A stretch of DNA of 64,000 nucleotides, taken from Microbacterium arabinogalactanolyticum (GTDB taxonomy: Bacteria > Actinomycetota > Actinomycetes > Actinomycetales > Microbacteriaceae). The notes beneath the pieces are model-generated. The model was not told the DNA's origin, ran no database searches, and was given only the letters and a program-made list of their open reading frames with translations. Both the position numbers and the translations under genes were made by a program. The DNA lies in assembly GCF_030268005.1 (NCBI RefSeq), contig NZ_BRZC01000004.1, positions 746,926-810,925 of the forward strand, given 5' to 3'. This document shows, one piece after another, positions 57,427 through 64,000 of the stretch (the first letter of the stretch is position 1; each line of letters opens with the position of its first letter).

Positions 57427-57918
57427 ATGGACATCTTCGCCGACGCGGACGGATTCCGCATAGCAGGTCTGCCGCTGCATCCGTTGCTCGTCCACGCCGT
57501 GGTCGTGCTCACGCCCCTCACCGCACTCGCGGTGGCGCTGGTCGCGGTGTGGCCGGCCGCACGCCGGCGGCTCGGGTGGGCGCCGCCGGTCGCAGCGCTG
57601 GGGGTCGCGGCCCTGGCGCCGGTGACCGTGCTCGCAGGGCAGTCGCTCGCGTCGACGGTCGGCTACACCCCCGCGATCCTGCATCACGAGGCGCTCGGCC
57701 TCATGCTGATCCCGTGGACGATCGCCCTGCTGATCGCGTCCGTCGCCGTCGCGGTGGGTGATCGGATGCTGCCGCGGCTGCGCCGCACGCGACCTCGGAT
57801 GAGCCGCATCCTCGCCGTCGCGATCATCGCCGCGGCTGTCGTCGCCGCCGCCGGGACCATCGTCGTCACCGTGCTGACGGGAGACGCCGGGGCGCGCGCG
57901 GTGTGGGGCGCGGTCTGA
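57427..57918 (+). CDS. DUF2231-like membrane protein
   Basis: The 163-residue protein has about four membrane segments. The first carries GLPLHPLLVHAVVVLTPLTA, the family's HP...H motif, which may bind a heme or metal. It is divergent from the sigma gene with 95 bp between starts, so both may share regulation. Function unknown. Confidence 0.8.
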   Translation: MDIFADADGFRIAGLPLHPLLVHAVVVLTPLTALAVALVAVWPAARRRLGWAPPVAALGVAALAPVTVLAGQSLASTVGYTPAILHHEALGLMLIPWTIALLIASVAVAVGDRMLPRLRRTRPRMSRILAVAIIAAAVVAAAGTIVVTVLTGDAGARAVWGAV

Positions 57919-58022
57919 CCGCCGATGCCCGGTGGCCCAGGGCACGCTCACCCCATCGGCGTGCCCAGGAATAGCCGATCGGACGATGTCACGGCCCGAC
58001 GCCGATTCGTAGCGTTGAAGAC

Positions 58023-58625
58023 ATGAACATCACCTCCCGGATCTCCCGCCGCTCCCTCATCGCCGCGTCGACCATCGCCCTCGCCGCGATCGCCGTCGTC
58101 CCCACCACGGCAGCCGCCGCCGCTCCCGCCCCGGCCGCCGCATCCGCCTCGTGGAAGACCCTGACCCCGTCCGAGACCCTCGCGTCGACGCCGTGGAAGA
58201 CCACGAGCGCCCTCGACCAGGACGGCGACCGCGTCGCTCTCGACAACCCGGCGGTCGCGAGCTTCGTCGGCTGGGCGTACTTCAAGGCCGACGGCACCTA
58301 CACGATGTACAACCTCGACGACAGCCCGAAGCTGCACGGTGACTGGACCGTCGCCGCCGACGGCTCGTCCCGCTGGATCAACGCGAAGGACGCGAACGGC
58401 AACGTGCTGTTCCAGCGCGTCGTCCCGATCACCGAGCTGACCAGGAACGTCTTCACCTACCGCGTGTTCCCGAACGCGGCCGACACGTCGGTCTACTACG
58501 ACATCGTGCACACCAGGTCCAACCACGTCGAACCCGGCACCGACGGCCGCGGTCCCGGCGCGCACGGAAGCCACGGCATCAACGGCAGCGGCGAGTACCA
58601 CTTCAACAACGGCAACGCCCGCTGA
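58023..58625 (+). CDS. Secreted DUF4822 protein
   Basis: The 200-residue protein has a signal peptide (RRSLIAASTIALAAIAVVP...TAAAAA). The mature part matches DUF4822: LTPSETLASTPWKTTSALDQDG, WAYFKADGTYTMYN, VFTYRVFPNAADTSVYYDIVHT. The tail is Gly/His/Asn-rich. Function unknown. It follows the DUF2231 gene by 104 bp and may belong to the same sigma regulon. Confidence 0.82.
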   Translation: MNITSRISRRSLIAASTIALAAIAVVPTTAAAAAPAPAAASASWKTLTPSETLASTPWKTTSALDQDGDRVALDNPAVASFVGWAYFKADGTYTMYNLDDSPKLHGDWTVAADGSSRWINAKDANGNVLFQRVVPITELTRNVFTYRVFPNAADTSVYYDIVHTRSNHVEPGTDGRGPGAHGSHGINGSGEYHFNNGNAR

Positions 58626-58645
58626 GCCGCACCGATCCACCGATC

Positions 58646-58678
58646 ATGAGCCCGGTCCCCGCGTGGGGCCGGGCTCAT
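58646..58678 (+). terminator. Terminator after the DUF4822 gene
   Basis: Stem ATGAGCCCGG-T-CCCC / GGGGCCGGGCTCAT with one bulged T, loop GCGT, 20 nt past the stop; it also lies just past the convergent gene's stop. Confidence 0.8.
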
Positions 58679-58690
58679 CCGCGTGCGCGG

Positions 58691-59953
58691 TCAGCGCCGG
58701 CGGATGCGGACGGTCCAGAGCACGAGATCCGCGAGCGCATCGACCACGAGCAGGATGCCGAGACCCCGTGCGCCCCGGGAACGCCCCCGCCCGAGAGCGA
58801 CGCCCAGCGCCAGCTCCGCCGTGCTCAGCGCCGCTCCGAGCAGAGGACGCTTGCGCAGGAAGCGGGCGAACCGCACCGCCGGCCGGCCGCGGTCCGTCAG
58901 CGACGCGAACTCCACCAGGCCACCCATCACGACGTCGCCCGCCGTGCGCGGCCAGCCCTGCGGCGCGAAACGACGACCACCGGCAGTGTCATCCAGCCCC
59001 GCCGCGACCAGCGAACGCGGCACGCCGAAGGCGAGCACGAGAGCGCGCACCCTGGTATCCGGCCCCGCGACCCCGCCGAGCGCCTCGGGCAGGCAGGCGC
59101 GGCGCACGGCATCCGCATCGACCGCACTGCCCAAGTCGAGCTCGGCGAGCTCGTCGCCGGCACCGTCGATCTCCTGCAGCATCCGGCGGTAGAGCTCGGC
59201 GCTCTCCGAAACGGAGATCGAGTCGGGGTCGAGGACCGGTCTGGTGAGGCGCTCCGCGTTCGGCCAGAACATCGCGGCCCGACCGTGCGGACCGCTGACC
59301 TCCACCCACGCCTCGCCCTGCGGCGGCACGTTGACCTCGATGACCGGGCCGTCGGACCTGCCGCCCGCGATCGCACCGTGTGCGCGATCGGTACGGTACC
59401 GGTACACCGACCAGGCGCTGTCCTCCAGGTAGTCGACCGGGGTGTCCAGCAGCTGCGCGGTCAGTCGCGCGGCCCACGGGCCCCGGCGCGAGAACTCCGC
59501 GACGCGAACGGGGTCCGGTGCGAACAGACCCGCGTCCCCGGCATCCGGCATCCCGAAACCAGGCAGATCGTCGGCGGCGTCGTCGAGCTGCTCGAACGCC
59601 TCGCCGAACTCCTGCTCCAGCTCGGCGTCGACCTGCCCCAGCGCGTCGTCGGCGGCATCCCGCGCGTCGTCGGCGAGACCGAGCCGCAGTGTCAGTCCCT
59701 GAGCGGCGAGCAGTGCGCCCAGGCGCACGGCGCTGAGGTCGAAGCGCAGCAGACCGCCGTCGTCCAGTGCCACGACGTCCGCGCCCTCGGTGATCGGCAG
59801 CAGCACGGTCGCTGTGCCGCCCTCGGAACCGCGCACGGCGGCGAGGACGCGCTCCTCGCGCAGCATCCGCTCCGTACGCTCGAGCGGATCCGATCCGTCC
59901 CCGGAGTCGACCGAGGCGAAGGTGATCTGGAACGCGATCTGCTCTGCTGACAC
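58691..59953 (-). CDS. Hypothetical 420-residue protein
   Basis: GTG start at 59953, with TAGCCT 6 nt upstream (leaderless). The protein is acidic and Ala/Asp-rich with a stretch (about 90-140) of acidic helix. Visible blocks include VEVNVPPQGEAWVEVSGPHGRAA and TRPVLDPDSISVSESAEL, then a cationic C-terminus (RFARFLRKRPL) and a hydrophobic end (about 395-415) that may anchor it. I do not recognise a family. Position beside DUF6264 suggests a Microbacteriaceae-specific protein. Confidence 0.6.
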   Translation of the reverse strand: MSAEQIAFQITFASVDSGDGSDPLERTERMLREERVLAAVRGSEGGTATVLLPITEGADVVALDDGGLLRFDLSAVRLGALLAAQGLTLRLGLADDARDAADDALGQVDAELEQEFGEAFEQLDDAADDLPGFGMPDAGDAGLFAPDPVRVAEFSRRGPWAARLTAQLLDTPVDYLEDSAWSVYRYRTDRAHGAIAGGRSDGPVIEVNVPPQGEAWVEVSGPHGRAAMFWPNAERLTRPVLDPDSISVSESAELYRRMLQEIDGAGDELAELDLGSAVDADAVRRACLPEALGGVAGPDTRVRALVLAFGVPRSLVAAGLDDTAGGRRFAPQGWPRTAGDVVMGGLVEFASLTDRGRPAVRFARFLRKRPLLGAALSTAELALGVALGRGRSRGARGLGILLVVDALADLVLWTVRIRRR

Positions 59954-59978
59954 CTCTCGAGGCTACCCGGCCCGACAG

Positions 59979-60518
59979 CTACCCGGCGGGCGGCGTGAGC
60001 AGACTCTGCGTGAACGCGGGATCGCCGAACATCGGCACCGAGACGCAGATCGACACGGCGACCATGGTGACTGCGAAGCCCACCAGCGGCACCCACCACG
60101 ACGAGCGGCTGCGCCGGATCCGGCGCACCGACAGCCACACCGTGGCCGCGAAGCCGGCAACCAGCACGAGCACCGCGATGATGCCCCACGTCCTGGCGAC
60201 CGCGAAGTTGGAGAAGGTCCCCTCGCCGCCCATGAGCTTCAGGGTCTGCTGGAGCGTGGCGGAGAGATTCAGGAACTGCGGGATCGACGAGAGCACGTTC
60301 ACCATGCCGACCCCGAGCATCACGGCGGTGATCAGCACCTGGGCACGGCCCCCGGATCGCGCGGCCGGGGCGGTGGGAGCGACCGGCTGCTGCGGCACGG
60401 GCGGGGCGGGCGCCGGCGCGGATGCCGTCGGCATCTGCTCGACGGGCGGCAGGCCTGCGCGCGCACGCTGCTCCTCGGGCGTTGCGTATTCGCCGTACTG
60501 CGGCCGCTCGACACTCAT
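59979..60518 (-). CDS. DUF6264 family membrane protein
   Basis: The ATG at 60518 (MSVERPQYGEY) is preferred over 60527 because TAGCGT lies 7 nt before it (leaderless). The 179-residue protein starts with the family motif PQYGEYATPEEQRARAG, then a Pro/Ala linker, then three to four membrane segments. Unknown function. Confidence 0.8.
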   Translation of the reverse strand: MSVERPQYGEYATPEEQRARAGLPPVEQMPTASAPAPAPPVPQQPVAPTAPAARSGGRAQVLITAVMLGVGMVNVLSSIPQFLNLSATLQQTLKLMGGEGTFSNFAVARTWGIIAVLVLVAGFAATVWLSVRRIRRSRSSWWVPLVGFAVTMVAVSICVSVPMFGDPAFTQSLLTPPAG

Positions 60519-60562
60519 GGCATCCACGCTACCGCCCGGGCCTTGGGCGGGGATGTGAACGC

Positions 60563-60582
60563 CGCCGTCGGGTGAGACGGCG
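60563..60582 (-). terminator. Possible terminator of ispH
   Basis: CGCCGTC / GACGGCG stem with a 6-nt loop, 20 nt past the ispH stop. No T-tract. Confidence 0.4.
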
Positions 60583-60601
60583 ACCGCGCGGGACCGCGGG
60601 G

Positions 60602-61666
60602 TCAGTGCCCCGAGCGTCCGCCCAGGGCTCGCTCGTCGCGCTTGCCCGCGGCGTCCTGGCGCAGTTCCTTGGGGAGCGAGAACATCAGGTCCTCCTCGGC
60701 CGTGCGCACCTCTTCGACGTCGCCGTAGCCGGCCTCACTCAGGGCCTCGAGCACCTCACGAACGAGCACCTCGGGCACCGAGGCACCGCTCGTGACGCCG
60801 ACCGTCCGCACGCCGTCGAGCCATTCCTGCTTCACCTCGTCGGCGTAGTCCACACGGTAGGCGGCCTTCGCACCGTGCTCGAGGGCGACCTCGACGAGGC
60901 GGACGCTGTTGGACGAGTTCGCGGAGCCGACGACGATCACCAGATCGGCATCCTTCGCGACCTTCTTGATCGCCACCTGACGGTTCTGCGTGGCGTAGCA
61001 GATGTCGTCGGACGGCGGGTTGTGCAGCTCCGGGAAGCGGGTGCGGAGCCGGTTGACCGTCTCCATGGTCTCGTCGACGGAGAGCGTGGTCTGCGACAGC
61101 CAGACCACCTTGCTCGGATCCTTGACGACGACCGTGTCGGCCTCGTCCGGGGAGTTCACGATGGTCACGTGGTCGGGAGCCTCGCCCGCGGTGCCCTCGA
61201 CCTCCTCATGGCCGTCGTGGCCGATGAGCAGGATCTCGAAGTCATCCCGTGCGAAGCGCACGGCTTCGCGGTGCACCTTGGTCACCAGCGGGCAGGTCGC
61301 GTCGATCGCGTGCAGGCCGCGGTCGGATGCCGCGTTCACGACGGCCGGCGCGACACCGTGCGCGCTGAAGACGACATGAGCGCCCTCGGGCACCTCGTCG
61401 ACCTCGTCGACGAAGATCGCACCCTTCTTCTCGAGCTCGGTCACGACGTGGATGTTGTGCACGATCTGCTTGCGCACGTACACCGGCGAGCCGTAGCGCT
61501 CGAGGGCCTTCTCGACTGCGACGACGGCGCGGTCGACGCCCGCGCAGTACCCGCGCGGTGCCGCCAGCAGCACGCGCTTCGCGCCGTCCACGGGACGGTC
61601 CTGGAGGGGCGCCGATCGACGGGCTGGGCGCGGGGGCTCGGGAAGCCTGACGATGGTTGCACTCAC
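60602..61666 (-). CDS. ispH: 4-hydroxy-3-methylbut-2-enyl diphosphate reductase IspH
   Basis: The 354-residue [4Fe-4S] enzyme makes IPP and DMAPP in the last MEP-pathway step. Cluster cysteines: PRGYCAGV (Cys41), [11 protein letters not shown], and a third in [11 protein letters not shown]. The substrate Glu and His residues (VGSANSSNS) are present. GTG start with TAGACT 6 nt upstream (leaderless). Divergent from xseA. Confidence 0.96.
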   Translation of the reverse strand: MSATIVRLPEPPRPARRSAPLQDRPVDGAKRVLLAAPRGYCAGVDRAVVAVEKALERYGSPVYVRKQIVHNIHVVTELEKKGAIFVDEVDEVPEGAHVVFSAHGVAPAVVNAASDRGLHAIDATCPLVTKVHREAVRFARDDFEILLIGHDGHEEVEGTAGEAPDHVTIVNSPDEADTVVVKDPSKVVWLSQTTLSVDETMETVNRLRTRFPELHNPPSDDICYATQNRQVAIKKVAKDADLVIVVGSANSSNSVRLVEVALEHGAKAAYRVDYADEVKQEWLDGVRTVGVTSGASVPEVLVREVLEALSEAGYGDVEEVRTAEEDLMFSLPKELRQDAAGKRDERALGGRSGH

Positions 61667-61730
61667 CCTTGAAGTCTACCGAGGGCGCCTGATGAAGGGC
61701 CGTGTCGGCGGCATCCGGGACAATGGAGGC

Positions 61731-63008
61731 ATGACCGTCTTCGAAGCCGCCGCGCTCCCCGGCGAGCCTCCGCCTGCGGATTCGGTCGCGCCGCGCGACT
61801 CCACACCGGATGCCCCGACATCGGTCGCCCGGCTGAACGGGACGATCCGCGACTTCATCGCGCGCTGGAACACGGTGTGGGTCGAGGGCGAGATCACCTC
61901 ATGGAACCTGCGCGCGGGCAACGTGTTCGCGCGGCTGAAGGACGTGCGCTCGGACGCGCAGATCTCCGTCCGCGTGTGGTCGAGCGTGCGCGCGCGCATC
62001 CCGGCCGACCTCGCCGTCGGCGATCACGTGGTCGCCGCGGTGAAGGCGGACTACTTCGTCAAGGGCGGGGATTTCAGCTTCATCGTCTCGGCCATGAAGC
62101 ACGTCGGCCTGGGCGACCAGCTGGAGCGGCTCGAGAAGCTTCGTGCGCAGCTGCGTCAGGAGGGACTGTTCGACGCGAGCCGCAAGAAGGACCTTCCGTT
62201 CCTGCCGCACTGCATCGGCCTGATCACCGGCGAGAAGTCGGATGCGGAGAAGGACGTGCTGCGCAACGCCGAGCTGCGCTGGCCTCAGGTGCATTTCCGC
62301 ACCGCGCACGTGGCCGTGCAGGGCGACCGCAGCGTGCCCGAGGTGCTCGCCGCGCTCAAGCGACTGGACGACGACCCCGAGGTCGATGTGATCATCATCG
62401 CGCGCGGCGGCGGTGACCCGCAGACGCTGCTCGGCTTCAGCGACGAACGACTCGTGCGCGCCGTGGCCGCAGCATCCACCCCGGTCGTCAGCGCGATCGG
62501 ACACGAGAACGATCACCCCCTGCTCGACGACGTCGCCGACCTGCGGGCCTCGACTCCGACGGATGCCGCGAAGCGCGTCGTCCCGGACGTGGGCGAGCAG
62601 CGCGCATTGATCGCCCAGCTGCGCGCCCGCGCCACCAGCCGTCTCACTCAGCGGATCTCGCATGACATCGCCCAGCTCGAGCAGCTCCGCTCGCGCCCCG
62701 TGCTGCGCACGCCCGATCCGATCATCGACGACCGCGCCCAGGAGGTGTGGCTGCTGGCATCCCGCGGCCGCGACACCCTCACCCGGCGCCTGGACACCGC
62801 CCAGCGCACCACCGCCGAGCTGCGTGCATCGCTGCGGGCCCTCTCCCCCGCGGCGACGCTGGCTCGCGGCTACGGGATCGTGCACCTCGACGACGGGCGC
62901 ATCGTGCGCGACGCCGCGGATGCCCCGGCCGGCACGCCGCTGACGGTGACCGTCGACCGCGGCTCGCTGCGCGCCCGCTCCGAGGGCGAGATCCCCGAGG
63001 CAGGCTGA
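61731..63008 (+). CDS. xseA: Exodeoxyribonuclease VII large subunit
   Basis: From the ATG at 61731 the protein has 425 residues. N-terminal OB-fold (VWVEGEITSWNLRAGNVFARLKD), the catalytic domain with GRGGGDPQTLLGFSDE and SAIGHENDHPLLDDVADLRASTPTDAA, and a C-terminal coiled coil. It degrades single-stranded DNA with XseB. GACAAT lies 6 nt before the ATG; a GGAGG is too close to act as a ribosome site. Confidence 0.95.
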   Translation: MTVFEAAALPGEPPPADSVAPRDSTPDAPTSVARLNGTIRDFIARWNTVWVEGEITSWNLRAGNVFARLKDVRSDAQISVRVWSSVRARIPADLAVGDHVVAAVKADYFVKGGDFSFIVSAMKHVGLGDQLERLEKLRAQLRQEGLFDASRKKDLPFLPHCIGLITGEKSDAEKDVLRNAELRWPQVHFRTAHVAVQGDRSVPEVLAALKRLDDDPEVDVIIIARGGGDPQTLLGFSDERLVRAVAAASTPVVSAIGHENDHPLLDDVADLRASTPTDAAKRVVPDVGEQRALIAQLRARATSRLTQRISHDIAQLEQLRSRPVLRTPDPIIDDRAQEVWLLASRGRDTLTRRLDTAQRTTAELRASLRALSPAATLARGYGIVHLDDGRIVRDAADAPAGTPLTVTVDRGSLRARSEGEIPEAG

Positions 63009-63022
63009 CCGCACGCGCCTCC

Positions 63023-63135
63023 GCGGTGTTCGTCCGCCGGTGTCCGTGCATCCCGGTGTTCACCCACGCCGGTGTCTGTACACCCCGGCATCCGTACACC
63101 CGGCATCCGTCCCACCCGGCATGCGCCCGCATCCG
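63023..63135 (+). repeat. Degenerate tandem repeats after xseA
   Basis: About seven copies of a 14-16 bp unit, CGGTGTCCGTGCATCC in the first half, changing to CGGCATCCGTACACC in the second. They are non-coding and lie in the gap before xseB. Confidence 0.65.
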
Positions 63136-63148
63136 GCCGTGCCACTCC

Positions 63149-63215
63149 GGGGGCCGACACGCCAGATTACGGACGTTTTCGCGGGAAGCGTCCGTGATGT
63201 GGCGTGTCGGCCCCC
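63149..63215. repeat. Long hairpin element before xseB
   Basis: A 27-bp stem with two mismatches (63149-63175 with 63189-63215; arms begin GGGGGCCGACACGCCA) closes a 13-nt loop. It lacks a T-tract and is much longer than the terminators nearby, so it may be a dispersed palindromic element rather than an ordinary terminator. Confidence 0.7.
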
Positions 63216-63276
63216 CGATCTGTGCCGCCGCCCCGCCCGGACGGGGCGTCCGTGACACGCCGGTAGGATGGATGTC

Positions 63277-63507
63277 GTGACTGCGTCCAACGACTCCCCC
63301 GTCGAATCGCTGTCGTTCGAGGCCGCGCGCGACGAACTCGTGCGTGTCGTCGCCGAACTCGAACAGGGATCCCCCACTCTCGAGCACTCCCTCGCCCTCT
63401 GGGAGCGGGGTGAGGCGCTGGCCGCCCGTTGCGAGGAGTGGCTGCTGGGCGCGAAGCGCCGTCTCGAGGCCGCCCGCGACGCGGCATCCGCCGGAGAAGA
63501 GGCATGA
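63277..63507 (+). CDS. xseB: Exodeoxyribonuclease VII small subunit
   Basis: The -10 box TAGGAT (63264-63269) overlaps the ATG at 63268, so translation must start at the GTG at 63277, which lies exactly 7 nt past the box (leaderless). The 76-residue protein has the family's coiled-coil pair, [35 protein letters not shown]. It binds XseA. Confidence 0.9.
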   Translation: MTASNDSPVESLSFEAARDELVRVVAELEQGSPTLEHSLALWERGEALAARCEEWLLGAKRRLEAARDAASAGEEA

Positions 63508-64000
63508 GCCGCAAGCCGGGGATCGTCGCCGAGCTCGGCCGCCCGGAGACTCCGCAGGAGACAGCCGACCGCAAGGCGGAGTCGAGCCGCGTCTACCGGT
63601 CCAGCCAGACCTTCCGCAACCTCATCGCCGCGCTGATCATCACCGTCGCCGTCGTCGCGGTGATCGTGTTCGCCGTCCCCCGTGGCGAGCCCACCGCGCG
63701 CCCGACCATCGATGTCGCCAAGATCGCGGCCGACGTCTCGTCGACCTCGGATCGCCCGGTGATCGTGCCCGAGCTGGGCGACTTCTGGCGAGTGAACGCC
63801 GCAGGACTGGACGGCGGCGCCACCAAGGTGTGGAGCATCACCCTCGCCCCCGCGGGCGAGCGCGAGCGCGGCTTCATCAAGCTCGCGCAGGCGTTCGACG
63901 CCGACGTGAAGTGGGCCCCGCAGGTCACCGGGGGCATGGCACCGACCGGCACTGAGCAGATCGACGGCGTGACCTGGGACGTGTTCGATCTGAACGATCG
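63504..64000 (+). CDS. DUF4245 membrane protein (partial)
   Basis: Starts by ATGA overlap with xseB and runs off the right edge. The visible 165 residues have a basic N-terminus, one membrane segment (about 39-59), and an outer domain with [25 protein letters not shown] and [17 protein letters not shown], matching DUF4245. Function unknown; coupling to xseAB is seen in many Actinobacteria. Confidence 0.85.
   Translation, partial: MSRKPGIVAELGRPETPQETADRKAESSRVYRSSQTFRNLIAALIITVAVVAVIVFAVPRGEPTARPTIDVAKIAADVSSTSDRPVIVPELGDFWRVNAAGLDGGATKVWSITLAPAGERERGFIKLAQAFDADVKWAPQVTGGMAPTGTEQIDGVTWDVFDLND

Overview
The window is chromosomal DNA of a high-GC actinobacterium, most likely Microbacterium or a close relative in the Microbacteriaceae. 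The evidence is about 70% G+C throughout, dense ATGA/GTGA stop-start overlaps, many GTG starts, many leaderless genes (a TANNNT box 6-7 nt before the start codon), and small actinobacterial families (DUF6264, DUF6328, DUF4245, DUF1345). I saw no rRNA, tRNA, insertion sequence, prophage or CRISPR array. The window is mostly housekeeping, with some accessory loci.

Layout. 1-6.6 kb: a secreted cell-wall hydrolase (cut by the window edge) with a long structured leader, typA, a UvrD-like helicase and a CPBP protease. 6.6-12.5 kb: a peptide ABC transporter operon (binding protein, two permeases, fused double ATPase, membrane protein). 12.6-17.3 kb: the glycine cleavage operon gcvT-gcvH-gcvP behind a glycine riboswitch. 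17.3-24 kb: an amidohydrolase, an NrtR-type regulator, and the de novo NAD operon nadA-nadB-nadC plus a cysteine desulfurase. 24-30.6 kb: a squalene-cyclase-like protein, a glycosyltransferase, an SDR, an ABC exporter and an MFS exporter. 30.6-31.9 kb: DAHP synthase behind a leaderless aromatic leader peptide and an RNA attenuator. 32-45.6 kb: small and accessory genes, including a DyP peroxidase, an AraC/GyrI regulator, ArfB, an Fpg/Nei glycosylase, a hemerythrin, and a TetR regulator coupled to a reductase-hydrolase fusion. 45.7-47.5 kb: ychF and a peptidase E. 47.5-50.7 kb: a four-gene operon encoding WXG100-like proteins, a DUF1023 hydrolase and a lipoprotein. 50.7-55.5 kb: HAD hydrolase, methyltransferase, exonuclease, glpX and fbaA. 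55.5-58.6 kb: an ECF sigma/anti-sigma locus with its lipoprotein and membrane neighbours. 58.7-64 kb: membrane and hypothetical genes, ispH, xseA-xseB and a DUF4245 protein cut by the edge.

Several blocks form clear circuits. Glycine is sensed by the riboswitch that controls its own breakdown. NrtR lies immediately upstream of a NAD operon whose promoter carries a palindrome just past the -10 box. Aromatic amino-acid supply is probably read by a ribosome translating W-F-A-Y-F ahead of DAHP synthase. glpX and fbaA, which face each other, both act on fructose-1,6-bisphosphate.

The items most worth a second look are the aromatic attenuator with its nested RNA pairings, the WXG/DUF1023/lipoprotein operon with its GGGGACTAGTCCCC palindrome, the strong excess of the hexamer GGATGC/GCATCC on both strands, the widespread leaderless start architecture, and a 27-bp hairpin before xseB.
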